Assembly (NCBI RefSeq): GCF_046159835.1
Contig: NZ_JBJXCY010000001.1
Span: 682,001 to 746,000 of the forward strand
Reading direction: 5' to 3'
Length of the DNA: 64,000 nucleotides
Source: JACKJK01 sp046159835
Lineage (GTDB): Bacteria > Pseudomonadota > Alphaproteobacteria > Rhizobiales > Tepidamorphaceae
Both the position numbers and the translations under genes were made by a program. The notes under the pieces were generated by a model. That model had not been told where the DNA came from. It saw only the letters and a program-made list of their open reading frames with translations, and ran no database searches. Below, piece after piece: positions 1 through 7,557 of the stretch (position 1 is the stretch's first letter; each line of letters opens with the position of its first letter).

Positions 1-6
1 GGGCAA

Positions 7-447
7 ATGCCCTTCTGGCGCGACAAGCAACTGGCCGACATGACCCAGCCCGAGTGGGAATCGCTGTGCGATGGGTGCGGGCTGTGCTGCCTGGTGAAGC
101 TCGAGGACGAGGACACAGGCAAGGTCTACACCACCGATGTCGCCTGCGTGCTGATGGACGGCTCGACATGCCGCTGCAAGGACTACGAGCACCGCTTCCA
201 GCGCGTGTCGGACTGCCTGAAGATCGACCTGGAGGCCGTCGAGAACCTCCAGTGGCTTCCCGCCACATGCGCCTACCGGCTGGTGGGCGAGGGGCGCGAC
301 CTCTACTGGTGGCATCATCTCGTGTCAGGCAGCACCGAGACCGTGCACGAGGCCGGCGTCTCCATCCGCCACAAGACCATCAGCGAAGACGAAATCGACG
401 AGGACGACCTGCCCGATCGCATCACGGAGTGGGGCGAGCGCGGCTAG
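7..447 (+). CDS. YcgN/UPF0260 family cysteine-cluster protein
   Basis: About 146 residues. The N-terminal half carries a dense cysteine cluster, with CDGCGLCC at residues 22-29 and further cysteines at about 47, 56, 58 and 70, plus the LEDEDTG stretch typical of the YcgN (UPF0260/YkgJ-related) family. The cysteines suggest metal or Fe-S binding, but no activity is established for the family as far as I know. The ATG is only 7 bases from the window edge and the frame is open upstream, so the true start may lie outside; family members often have a few more N-terminal residues. Family assignment is secure, function is not. Confidence 0.85.
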   Translation: MPFWRDKQLADMTQPEWESLCDGCGLCCLVKLEDEDTGKVYTTDVACVLMDGSTCRCKDYEHRFQRVSDCLKIDLEAVENLQWLPATCAYRLVGEGRDLYWWHHLVSGSTETVHEAGVSIRHKTISEDEIDEDDLPDRITEWGERG

Positions 448-464
448 GCGTTGGATACTGTCGC

Positions 465-836
465 TCAGGCACAAGCGTTTGAATAAGCGACGTCGAGCTG
501 CTCGATCTTTCTGTCGCCGCTGACGACCCAGTTCACGCTCCAGAGCGCACCGCAAAGCCCATGAAGGTAGCCGGCCTGCATCCCCGTGGTGTCAGACCAG
601 TACGGCTTGAAGCCCTGCGCCTGAAGCAGGTCGTGGAGGATGCTGACATCCGATCCGATGGGAACACGCTTCCGCAAGATTGCCGTCGCTTCCCGGCCGT
701 ATCGCTCTTCCCCCATTGGTCCGTCGATACCGGCGAAAATCTCGGGCGGAGGCCGAAACGAACCTGACACGTACAAGGCAACTGCAATCGCGGCGACGGC
801 GGCACCCAGCGAGAACGCAGCAATGTGTGTCGTCAT
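465..836 (-). CDS. Small membrane-anchored protein of unknown function
   Basis: About 123 residues. A hydrophobic segment (residues about 3-25) looks like an uncleaved signal anchor, followed by a polar region ending in a Cys-containing tail. I recognise no family. The ATG at 836 starts directly before the hydrophobic segment. An in-frame TTG at 851 would add five residues, but a GAGG stretch lies only one base before it, so neither start has a well-placed ribosome site. The gene follows the WYL-TerB gene on the same strand within about 20 bases, suggesting co-transcription. Confidence 0.55.
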   Translation of the reverse strand: MTTHIAAFSLGAAVAAIAVALYVSGSFRPPPEIFAGIDGPMGEERYGREATAILRKRVPIGSDVSILHDLLQAQGFKPYWSDTTGMQAGYLHGLCGALWSVNWVVSGDRKIEQLDVAYSNACA

Positions 837-854
837 GCGGCGGAGCTTCAAGCC

Positions 855-1622
855 TCAGCGCGCCTTCACCGCGTCCAGCAGTTTGCGCATTTCGAGGACT
901 TCGGAATCGGCCAAGTCTCCGTCTGCCACGATGAGGTGCGACATGGCCTTGGTCAGCCGCGCGATTTCCTCCGCATTGCCGGAAACATGCGCCACGTCGC
1001 GGGCAAGCTGCTCGGCGGTGGGGTTCAGCGCGTTGATCCAGCGCGACAGGTGATCGCGCGATACGCCTTGGATCACGGGTGCGCGGGCTGCGGCGTCCGC
1101 GATGAAGTCGAGGATCACGTCGCGCTCGGCATCGGCGAATTCGCCGTCCGCGTTGGCGCAGTGCACCAGCATCCGCACGCTGGCGCGGGTGCGCTCGATC
1201 AACTGCCCGAGCGGCGTTTCGCTTGTCCCTGCGCCGAAGGCGGCCAGCAGGCCAGCCGGGTCGCCCAGCGTCTCGCCCGTGCGGTAGTCGGTGATCGCCT
1301 CGATGCCCTCCAGCGGAAAGGCGAGGATCGCCTCGCGCAGGTGGCAATGGGCGAGGATGACGGTTCCGTCCGGTGAGTCCATCGCCCGCTCGCAGGTGAT
1401 GGTGCGGCGGCTCTGTTCGCCCGCATGGTCGCGGTAGCTGATCCCGAACGTCATGCCCGACAGCGCGTCATGGTCGTCGCTGCTCGCCGACTTCTTCGCA
1501 GCGGCAGGCGCGGGCGCGACCGGCGTCAGCGTCTCTGAACCGCTTGCCTGCGGCTCGAAACCGGGCGGCGGCCGGAAATCGATGATCGGCCAGGCATCGA
1601 GCAGGTCGTTGAGTTCTTTCAT
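855..1622 (-). CDS. WYL-like plus TerB domain protein
   Basis: 255 residues. An N-terminal low-complexity Pro/Ala linker is followed by a WYL-like module (about 60-120: a strand ISYRDHAG, later HCHLRE and FPLEGIEAI). A C-terminal TerB domain (about 140-255) carries two acidic helical repeats, NADGEFADAER and VADGDLADSE, as in TerB folds that bind divalent metal. WYL domains usually sense ligands in regulators, but no DNA-binding domain is visible here. Role in stress or metal response is inference only. It is first in a two-gene minus-strand unit with the small membrane protein downstream. Confidence 0.75.
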   Translation of the reverse strand: MKELNDLLDAWPIIDFRPPPGFEPQASGSETLTPVAPAPAAAKKSASSDDHDALSGMTFGISYRDHAGEQSRRTITCERAMDSPDGTVILAHCHLREAILAFPLEGIEAITDYRTGETLGDPAGLLAAFGAGTSETPLGQLIERTRASVRMLVHCANADGEFADAERDVILDFIADAAARAPVIQGVSRDHLSRWINALNPTAEQLARDVAHVSGNAEEIARLTKAMSHLIVADGDLADSEVLEMRKLLDAVKAR

Positions 1623-1902
1623 GCGAACCGATCCCCCGTGGTTAAAGCGACTGTAGCGCTGAGGAGCAGTTGGGTAGAGAAAAATTTGTTGCGTTCAATC
1701 CAATTTGGCTGCGTCCGCCCTTTACCACCAATGATAGAAGGCCTGACGGAAATACAGCCGAGCAATGTGGTGCATTCGGTGGTTGGAAATCGGAACGGCA
1801 GATTTCCGAGTCCAGAACTGAAATCGAATCCAGTCGATCTTGCAATATCCATCAGCTAGGCATATTTAAGTTTAACAGAGAAACATTCAGTGGTTATTGC
1901 TT

Positions 1903-2136
1903 ATGCCAAATAATGAATATCCAGAAAAAACAAACGAACAGCTCGTAGAGATTCTGAAGAAGGTGCGGATTGATAGTGCTGCTTATGTAGCTGTGATGGC
2001 GGAATTTCAGAGGAGGTCCGCCGTTGAGTCTATGAATACAGCTAAATCCGTTAAAAATACGGCTTGTTTTACAGGTCTGATTGCAGCTTTAGCATTTATC
2101 GCAATATTAGTAGATGTAATATTAAGATATTTATGA
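1903..2136 (+). CDS. Small putative membrane protein
   Basis: 77 residues from the ATG at 1903 (a TTG two codons earlier is also in frame). The first half is polar and helical, with a segment EQLVEILKKVRIDSAAYVA, and the C-terminus has one transmembrane segment (about 54-75) rich in Ile, Leu and Val. No recognised family. It lies in the AT-rich patch and its codon use follows that composition, so it is probably acquired DNA or a lineage-specific gene. No strong ribosome-binding site is visible. Confidence 0.5.
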   Translation: MPNNEYPEKTNEQLVEILKKVRIDSAAYVAVMAEFQRRSAVESMNTAKSVKNTACFTGLIAALAFIAILVDVILRYL

Positions 2137-2295
2137 ATATGAAAAATGGAGATATGCGTTGCCTAAGTTTTTATCCCTGAAGCCTGCGACCGGATTGAAG
2201 CGGAATCGGTTTTGGGGGAGCATTGCGAAATTTCTGGGTCGGCCAATTAGCGTAAGCGCATCTACAAAATAAGCTATATTCACAATGGCGAACGC

Positions 2296-2484
2296 ATGAC
2301 TGCCAAAGTGGGAAAAGAGCCGGATCTATATTACCAAGAAATCGGTACAGTTTTTGTGATACTAGATGGCAATCCGTTAATGATTTGTCTGCCCCATCGA
2401 GGTGTAGTCGATGGTGAGCCAACACACGTGGCTGACAATTCATTAATTGCTAAAGAATACTTTGAAGATGAGACGACACACTAA
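2296..2484 (+). CDS. Hypothetical short ORF
   Basis: 62 codons with an ATG start but no clear Shine-Dalgarno sequence. The predicted product is soluble and acidic, and I recognise no motif. It sits in the AT-rich patch between unrelated genes. It could be a spurious ORF; a minus-strand ORF covering much of the same bases is no better supported. Confidence 0.3.
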   Translation: MTAKVGKEPDLYYQEIGTVFVILDGNPLMICLPHRGVVDGEPTHVADNSLIAKEYFEDETTH

Positions 2485-2563
2485 GGCCGCTGCTGTCGCG
2501 CGCCGTCTGCGCGTCCACCCTTAACGCGTAGTTTTGAAATTGGGTGTGCTAGGAAAAAATTCC

Positions 2564-2592
2564 TTGACAGCGTGACGCTGCTCGTGTAGGGT
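2564..2592 (+). promoter_or_regulatory. Near-consensus sigma70-type promoter
   Basis: TTGACA at 2564-2569, a 17-base spacer, then TAGGGT at 2587-2592. The cytosine before the -35 box matches the alphaproteobacterial preference CTTGAC. Transcription would begin near 2599, giving an untranslated leader of about 180 bases before the ATG at 2782. That leader can form at least one perfect 7-bp hairpin (2644-2650 with 2656-2662, loop GGCGG). Confidence 0.6.
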
Positions 2593-2781
2593 TCTTGCAT
2601 GCTCACAAATTGCGTCTCGCGGCGGGGCTGACCGGATAAGTCGGCCGCAAGGCGGTTGCGGCTTCCCCGGCGGTTTCGCGCGGCGAACCTGCGGCGGGTC
2701 GCTTGCGTTCGCGGCCAACGGCGGCACACAGCGTCCCGCGCCGGCGCACACATTCTCTCGCGGGCAACACCCCGGAGTTTC

Positions 2782-3174
2782 ATGACAACCGACAGTCTAT
2801 CCGACGACGCTGCGGCGGGGAGTTCTCCGCCCGGCGGCGACAGCCTCGCTGCGCTCTGGCGGGCGCTGACGCACCAGGCCGCCCGGTTCGAGGCGCGCAT
2901 GTCCGCCAAGCCCGGCGAGGACGACGCGCCCCCCGATGCGGCGACCGCCGAGAAGGACGCGCGCACCTTGAGCGTCCTGGTGCGGGCCTATGAATCCCTG
3001 CGCGACCTGACGGCTGAACAGGCAGGCGGCGAGGGCGGCAATTCCAAGGAGGCCGATGGCGGAGGACCCGATATCGAAGCACTTCGCCGCGAACTTGCTG
3101 AGCGACTTGGCCGACTATGCGCGAACCGGGCAGGTGGGGCCGACGCTGGCCCTGCTGAGTGCTCACGCCCTTGA
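2782..3174 (+). CDS. Candidate gene transfer agent small terminase (g1-like)
   Basis: 130 residues from the ATG at 2782; the open frame extends further upstream but that part is Arg-rich and looks non-coding. The sequence has a charged, Ala-rich helical character, with a segment ARTLSVLVRAYESLRDLTAE resembling small packaging subunits. It sits directly before, and overlaps by 119 bases, a GTA-type large terminase, the place occupied by g1 in Rhodobacter-type gene transfer agents. Assignment rests mainly on position; the sequence itself is weakly diagnostic. Confidence 0.5.
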   Translation: MTTDSLSDDAAAGSSPPGGDSLAALWRALTHQAARFEARMSAKPGEDDAPPDAATAEKDARTLSVLVRAYESLRDLTAEQAGGEGGNSKEADGGGPDIEALRRELAERLGRLCANRAGGADAGPAECSRP

Positions 3175-4189
3175 AGACATCCTGCGCGACTGGGCCTTCT
3201 GGGGCCGGGCCGAGCAGAAACCCCCACCCGGCGACTGGACGAGTTGGCTGATCCTCGGCGGGCGCGGCGCGGGGAAGACGCGTTCCGGCGCGGAATTCGT
3301 GCGCGCCGCAGCCCTTGGCCTAAGCGAGGGGGCGCAGATGCCGGTCAGCCCCATTGCGCTGGTCGGCGAAACCTATGACGAGGCCCGCGCGGTGATGGTG
3401 GAAGGGTCCTCCGGCCTGCTCGCGATCCACAAGGCAAGCGAGCGCCCGGACTGGAAACCGGCGCGCCGCATGCTGGAATGGCCCAACGGCGCGCGCGCCT
3501 ACGTGCATTCCGCCGAGAGCCACGAGGCCCTGCGCGGGCCGCAATTTGCCGCCGCCTGGCTGGACGAGGTCGCCAAGTGGCGGCTCGGCGAGGCGGCCTT
3601 CGACCAGTTGCAGTTCGGCCTGCGCGTCGGGCTTCGGCCCCGGCAGGTCATCACCACGACGCCGCGCCCGGTGCCGCTGCTGCGCGCGCTGCTGAAGCGC
3701 GAGGGCGCCGGCGTCGTGGTGACCCGGATGGCGACGACCGCCAATGCCAGCAACCTGGCGGACGGCTTCCTGCGCGATGTCGTGGGGCGCTATTCCGGCA
3801 CCCGGCTGGGGCGGCAGGAACTCGACGGCGAGATGATCGACGACCGGCCCGACACCTTGTTTCCGCGAGGGCTGGTCGATGCCTCCCGCGTGGCGACGGC
3901 ACCGGATGACTTGCGCCGCATCGTCGTGGCAGTGGACCCGCCCGCGTCATCGTCTGCCGGCGCGGACGCCTGCGGCATCGTGGCTGCCGGCGCGGATGGC
4001 TACGGCAATGCTTACGTGCTGGCGGATGCGAGCGTGCAGGGTGCAAGCCCCGCCGCATGGGCGCGCCGTGCAATCGGGCTTTACAGGCGGTTGAACGCCG
4101 ACCGCATCGTCGCCGAGGTGAACCAGGGCGGCGAGATGGTCGAGGCCGTGCTGCGGCAGGTGGACCCGGACGTGCCAATGGCGCGCTAG
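3056..4189 (+). CDS. GTA/phage large terminase, C-terminally truncated
   Basis: 377 residues. The ATPase domain is intact: a P-loop GGRGAGKTRSGAE at about residues 69-81, a Walker B-like segment AAWLDEVAKW at about 165-174, and ITTTPRP coupling motif at about 198-204. The nuclease domain begins (VVAVDPP and EVNQGGEMVEAV) but the protein stops abruptly after VDPDVPMAR. Related gene transfer agent terminases as I know them continue for some 50 more residues, including the last acidic nuclease region. No continuation is visible in other frames after 4189. An AAGGAGG box just upstream supports the ATG at 3056, inside the preceding gene. No portal, protease or capsid genes follow, so this is a remnant packaging module and probably inactive as a motor. 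Confidence 0.85.
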   Translation: MAEDPISKHFAANLLSDLADYARTGQVGPTLALLSAHALEDILRDWAFWGRAEQKPPPGDWTSWLILGGRGAGKTRSGAEFVRAAALGLSEGAQMPVSPIALVGETYDEARAVMVEGSSGLLAIHKASERPDWKPARRMLEWPNGARAYVHSAESHEALRGPQFAAAWLDEVAKWRLGEAAFDQLQFGLRVGLRPRQVITTTPRPVPLLRALLKREGAGVVVTRMATTANASNLADGFLRDVVGRYSGTRLGRQELDGEMIDDRPDTLFPRGLVDASRVATAPDDLRRIVVAVDPPASSSAGADACGIVAAGADGYGNAYVLADASVQGASPAAWARRAIGLYRRLNADRIVAEVNQGGEMVEAVLRQVDPDVPMAR

Positions 4190-4304
4190 GTTTCCGCCTG
4201 AAAGCAGCGAAAGCTCGGCAATTCAGGTCGCTGCTGGCAAATCTCGTGCGATCCTGCATGATCGTTCATCGACGGTTCAGGCGCGCCGGGGTATCACCGC
4301 TCCC

Positions 4305-4661
4305 ATGATCAAGACACCTGTCATTTCCTTGGCGCTCGTCGCAGCGCTCCTGGTGCTCGCGCCCTTGGGCGCTGAGGCCCATTCCTTCGCACCGTTTGGT
4401 GGCGGCGTTCACACGCGCGCTGCCGAAAAGCAGGTCGAACGCGCCACGCGTGCGCCGTCCCTGCCGGGCCGCGCGGCCCGCGTCGAGCAGGCCAATGCCG
4501 GCTGCGGCGCGGCGATTGCCCGCGTCGAGGCGCAGACCGGCGGTCGCGTGATTTCGGCCAATCTCGTTGGTGGCAACCGCTGTCGGCTGGTGGTGCTCGT
4601 GCCGTCGCGAAACCGCAGCCGCCCACCTACGCCGCAGACGATTGTTGTTCCCGCAGGCTGA
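4305..4661 (+). CDS. Small secreted protein upstream of feuPQ (FeuN candidate)
   Basis: 118 residues with a clear Sec signal peptide (hydrophobic residues about 5-23, likely cleavage after AEA before HSF). The mature part is about 93 residues with two cysteines (about 67 and 90) that could form a disulfide, and a short pattern resembling PepSY-like folds (AAIARVEAQTGGRVISANLV). It lies about 60 bases before feuP on the same strand. In Sinorhizobium a small periplasmic protein, FeuN, encoded next to feuPQ restrains the FeuQ kinase. By position and export signal this gene is a candidate for that role, but sequence similarity was not checked. Confidence 0.6.
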   Translation: MIKTPVISLALVAALLVLAPLGAEAHSFAPFGGGVHTRAAEKQVERATRAPSLPGRAARVEQANAGCGAAIARVEAQTGGRVISANLVGGNRCRLVVLVPSRNRSRPPTPQTIVVPAG

Positions 4662-4720
4662 GTGACGCAAAGTCAGCTTTCGCGACATGCGATTCCTGAC
4701 AAGAAGAAGAGAGAACGGCC

Positions 4721-5383
4721 GTGCGTGCCCTCGTTGTCGAAGACGATCCCGATCTCAACGACCAGATTGCATCGGCCCTTGCCGATGCCGGCTTCGCGGT
4801 CGATCGCGCCGAGGATGGCGAGGAAGGCCACTTCCTCGGCGACACCGAGCCTTATGACGTTGTCGTCCTCGATATCGGCCTGCCGAAGATGGATGGCATC
4901 CGTGTGCTGGAAGCCTGGCGCGCGGAAGGGCGCAAGATGCCGGTGCTGATCCTCACCGCCCGCGACAAGTGGAGCGAGAAGGTGACGGGCTTCGATGCCG
5001 GCGCCGACGACTATGTCGCCAAGCCTTTTCACATGGAAGAAGTGCTGGCCCGCGTCCGCGCGCTGGTGCGCCGTGCCGCCGGCCATGCCAGCGCCGAACT
5101 TGTCTGCGGACCGGTGCGGCTCGACACGCGCGCCTCGCGCCTCACCGTCGAGGGCAACGCCATCAAGCTGACCGCGCTCGAATTCCGCCTCATCGCCTAT
5201 CTCATGCACCACGAGGGCAAGGTGGTGTCGCGCACCGAATTGATCGAGCATCTCTACGATCAGGACTTCGACCGCGATTCCAACACCATCGAGGTCTTCG
5301 TCGGCCGCCTGCGCAAGAAGCTCGGCGTCGACGTAATCCAGACGGTGCGCGGGCTGGGCTATTGCCTGCAAGCACCGGAGTGA
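4721..5383 (+). CDS. feuP: OmpR-family response regulator FeuP
   Basis: 220 residues. The receiver domain has the acidic pair at about 8-9, phospho-acceptor Asp51 (VVVLDIGLP), Thr in LTARD and the conserved Lys in AKPF. The C-terminal winged helix (about 125-218) has the recognition region DRDSNTIEVFVGRLRKKLG. Whole-length resemblance to rhizobial FeuP is strong from memory. FeuP activates genes for cyclic glucan export and osmoadaptation in rhizobia. The start is GTG at 4721 with a purine-rich site upstream; its stop overlaps the feuQ start (TGATG). Confidence 0.9.
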   Translation: MRALVVEDDPDLNDQIASALADAGFAVDRAEDGEEGHFLGDTEPYDVVVLDIGLPKMDGIRVLEAWRAEGRKMPVLILTARDKWSEKVTGFDAGADDYVAKPFHMEEVLARVRALVRRAAGHASAELVCGPVRLDTRASRLTVEGNAIKLTALEFRLIAYLMHHEGKVVSRTELIEHLYDQDFDRDSNTIEVFVGRLRKKLGVDVIQTVRGLGYCLQAPE

Positions 5384-6759
5384 TGCAGCCCGCCATGTGG
5401 CGCCGGGCGCTGACGCTCCGCCTGCTGGCGCTGGCGATCCTGTGGAGCGTTCTCGTTCTCGTCATCGCCGGGCTGACGCTGACGGCGGCCTACCGCGAAA
5501 CGGCGGAAGCCGACTTCGCCAAGCGCCTCCAATCCTCGCTTCTCAATCTCATTTCACAGGCCGATTTCCAGGGCGACACGATCTCGGTCGCGGAGCCTGC
5601 GCTGGCCGACCCGCAGTTCCGCTCGGCCCTGTCGGGCTGGTACTGGCAGATCGAGTACACCACCACCGGCGAGGTCATCGCGCGCTCGCCATCGCTGGCG
5701 GGCGAGACATTGCGGATGCCCGACACGAAAGACGTGCCGCTGAGCGATGAGTTCACGCGACGCGCCGTCATACCCGATCCGCGCGGCGAACTGGTCAGCG
5801 CGGTCGAGCAGCGCCTCGTCGTCGGCGAGCCGGGTACGGACGTCACCTTCATCCTTACCGGCTCGCGTACCGACCTGACAGCCGGCATCGACGATTTCCG
5901 CAGCCAGATCGTCCTCTACCTCTCGATCTTCGGCATCGGGCTGATCGCCATTACCATGATCCTCGGCGCGCTTGCCGTGCGCCCGCTGCGCCGCATGCGC
6001 GCCGCGCTGCAGGAGGTCGTTTCCGGCGACCGCGACCGGCTGGAGGGCGATTTCCCTGCCGAGGTGACACCACTCGTCAACGAGATCAACGGCCTCATCA
6101 GTGCCAACCGCCGCACTGTGGAGCGCGCCCGCACCCATGCCGGAAACCTTGCCCACGCGCTGAAGACGCCGCTGACGGTGCTGCGCAACGAGGCGGGCAA
6201 GCGCGACGATTCCCTTGCATCCCAGGTTCGCGAGCAGACAGCGACCATGGAGCAGCAGATTTCCTACCACCTCGACAGGGCGCGCATGGCGGCCAATTCC
6301 CGCGTCATCGGCGTGGCGACCCCGGTGCGCCCGGTGCTGGAATCCTTTGAACGCGCCATGCAGCGAATCCATGCCGACAAGGGCATCACATTCAAGGTGA
6401 AGTGCTCCAACACGGTGCGCTTTCGCGGCGAGAAGCAGGACCTTGAGGAGATCCTCGGCAACCTGATCGACAACGCCTTCAAGTGGGCGAAGAAGCGCGT
6501 CAACGTGAAGGTGACGGTGGAGCCCGGCGAGAATCATTTCGTTCTCGCGGTGGATGACGATGGCCCCGGCGTGCCGCCGGAAGAACGGGAGTTCGTGTTC
6601 CAGCGCGGCAACCGGCTGGACGAGGCGACGCCCGGTTCCGGCCTTGGTCTCGCCATCGTCGATGAACTCGTCACGCTCTACGGCGGCGCGCTCGTGCTGC
6701 TGGAAAGTCCGCGCGGCGGATTAAGGGTAAGGCTGCGTTTACCAAGAGCTGGCAATTGA
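5383..6759 (+). CDS. feuQ: Sensor histidine kinase FeuQ
   Basis: 458 residues, start ATG at 5383 overlapping the feuP stop. Topology: transmembrane segment at about 11-35, periplasmic sensor region about 36-175, second membrane segment about 177-199, HAMP, then the dimerisation domain with His258 in LAHALKTPL. The ATPase domain follows (NLIDNAFKWAKKR N-box, DDDGPGVP, GSGLGLAIVDE). Gene order and length match the FeuQ partner of FeuP. It probably senses periplasmic conditions such as osmolarity, possibly through the small secreted protein encoded upstream. Confidence 0.9.
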   Translation: MQPAMWRRALTLRLLALAILWSVLVLVIAGLTLTAAYRETAEADFAKRLQSSLLNLISQADFQGDTISVAEPALADPQFRSALSGWYWQIEYTTTGEVIARSPSLAGETLRMPDTKDVPLSDEFTRRAVIPDPRGELVSAVEQRLVVGEPGTDVTFILTGSRTDLTAGIDDFRSQIVLYLSIFGIGLIAITMILGALAVRPLRRMRAALQEVVSGDRDRLEGDFPAEVTPLVNEINGLISANRRTVERARTHAGNLAHALKTPLTVLRNEAGKRDDSLASQVREQTATMEQQISYHLDRARMAANSRVIGVATPVRPVLESFERAMQRIHADKGITFKVKCSNTVRFRGEKQDLEEILGNLIDNAFKWAKKRVNVKVTVEPGENHFVLAVDDDGPGVPPEEREFVFQRGNRLDEATPGSGLGLAIVDELVTLYGGALVLLESPRGGLRVRLRLPRAGN

Positions 6760-6935
6760 TAAGGCTGGCGCGGGATCGCCATGATCCGGCCTGATTCCTC
6801 TGGCCAATTCCGCGCCGGGTCAGTCGGGGCTGAACGATATTTTTTCTTGCCGGCACATCGGATGATGTTTCCGGCCGCGCGCCTGCCTCCCCGCGCACGG
6901 GCGTGGCGCAGTGTTGTTCGAAAGGCACTACCATC

Positions 6936-7418
6936 ATGAAGAAGCCGGTTTCCCTGGCACTCGTTTCGGCGATGACCGTTTCCCTCGCCGCCTGCAGCGC
7001 AGACGGCACCGGGCCCGGCCCCAACCAGACGATCGGCACCGTTGCCGGCGCTGTGGCCGGTGGCGTCATCGGTAACCAGATCGGCAGTGGCCGTGGCCAG
7101 GCGGTTGCGACGGCACTCGGCGTCGTCGCCGGCGGCCTGATCGGCTCCAAGATCGGCCAGTCGCTCGATGAAGCCGACCGTCGCCGCGCGATGGAAGCCG
7201 AATACCGTGCGCTGGAATATTCCAAGTCCGGTTCGCCGGTCGTGTGGCGCAACCCGGACCGCAACGTGTATGGCGAGGTCGTTCCCGGCCAGACCTACCA
7301 GAATGCGGGCCGCAACTGCCGCGAATACACCCACACCATCTATATCGACGGCCGCCCGCAGACAGCCAAGGGCGTGGCCTGCCGCAACGCGGACGGCACC
7401 TGGGCTCCCGTCAACTGA
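6936..7418 (+). CDS. 17 kDa surface antigen-type lipoprotein
   Basis: 160 residues from ATG 6936, preceded by AAAGG. A lipoprotein signal ends in SLAAC with lipidated Cys20. The next 60 residues are a glycine-rich hydrophobic region (AGAVAGGVIGNQIGSG, AGGLIGSKIG) typical of Rickettsia 17 kDa antigen/RT0821-type proteins. The C-terminal domain is compact, with GEVVPGQTYQ and two cysteines in NCREYT and GVACRN. It is likely anchored in the outer membrane. An upstream in-frame ATG at 6903 adds residues with no signal character and is rejected. Confidence 0.8.
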   Translation: MKKPVSLALVSAMTVSLAACSADGTGPGPNQTIGTVAGAVAGGVIGNQIGSGRGQAVATALGVVAGGLIGSKIGQSLDEADRRRAMEAEYRALEYSKSGSPVVWRNPDRNVYGEVVPGQTYQNAGRNCREYTHTIYIDGRPQTAKGVACRNADGTWAPVN

Positions 7419-7427
7419 TGAAATGTC

Positions 7428-7472
7428 CGGTTCCCGCGCCCGAAGCCTAGGCTTTTGACGGTGCGGGAACCG
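7428..7472 (+). terminator. Putative stem-loop terminator after surface lipoprotein gene
   Basis: Perfect 10-bp inverted repeat, CGGTTCCCGC at 7428-7437 with GCGGGAACCG at 7463-7472, starting 10 bases after the stop codon. The 25-base loop contains a second small palindrome (AAGCCTAGGCTT). There is no proper T-run, only TTCATT, so termination efficiency is uncertain. Confidence 0.45.
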
Positions 7473-7557
7473 TTCATTAACGCGATATTGCGACGATTGA
7501 TGAGTTTTCTCATCACCCTCTCGCCGAGAGAGTGCAGATCTCGCGTCAAGGTCGCGT

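Larger units (their letters stand above)
1623..2563. other. AT-rich patch with small orphan ORFs
   Basis: This stretch is visibly poorer in G+C than everything around it, with runs such as gcaatattagtagatg and aaattcc-type tracts. It contains no recognisable family gene. Two short plus-strand ORFs (1903-2136 and 2296-2484) are listed separately with low to moderate confidence. The remainder (1623-1902, 2137-2295, 2485-2563) shows no gene I can support. Base composition unlike its neighbours suggests horizontally acquired or decayed DNA. I found no integrase, transposase or clear terminal repeats. Confidence 0.5.

Noticed and set aside
2171..2443. Minus-strand ORF of 90 codons in the AT-rich patch
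   Set aside because: No family character, no ribosome site, and it overlaps an equally weak plus-strand ORF.
3651..4259. Arg/Pro-rich 202-codon minus-strand ORF
   Set aside because: Antisense shadow of the terminase gene with composition typical of non-coding frames in G+C-rich DNA.
4969..5382. Long upstream extension of the feuQ reading frame overlapping feuP
   Set aside because: It is an Arg-rich shadow of feuP in another frame; the membrane-anchored kinase starts at ATG 5383, overlapping the feuP stop.
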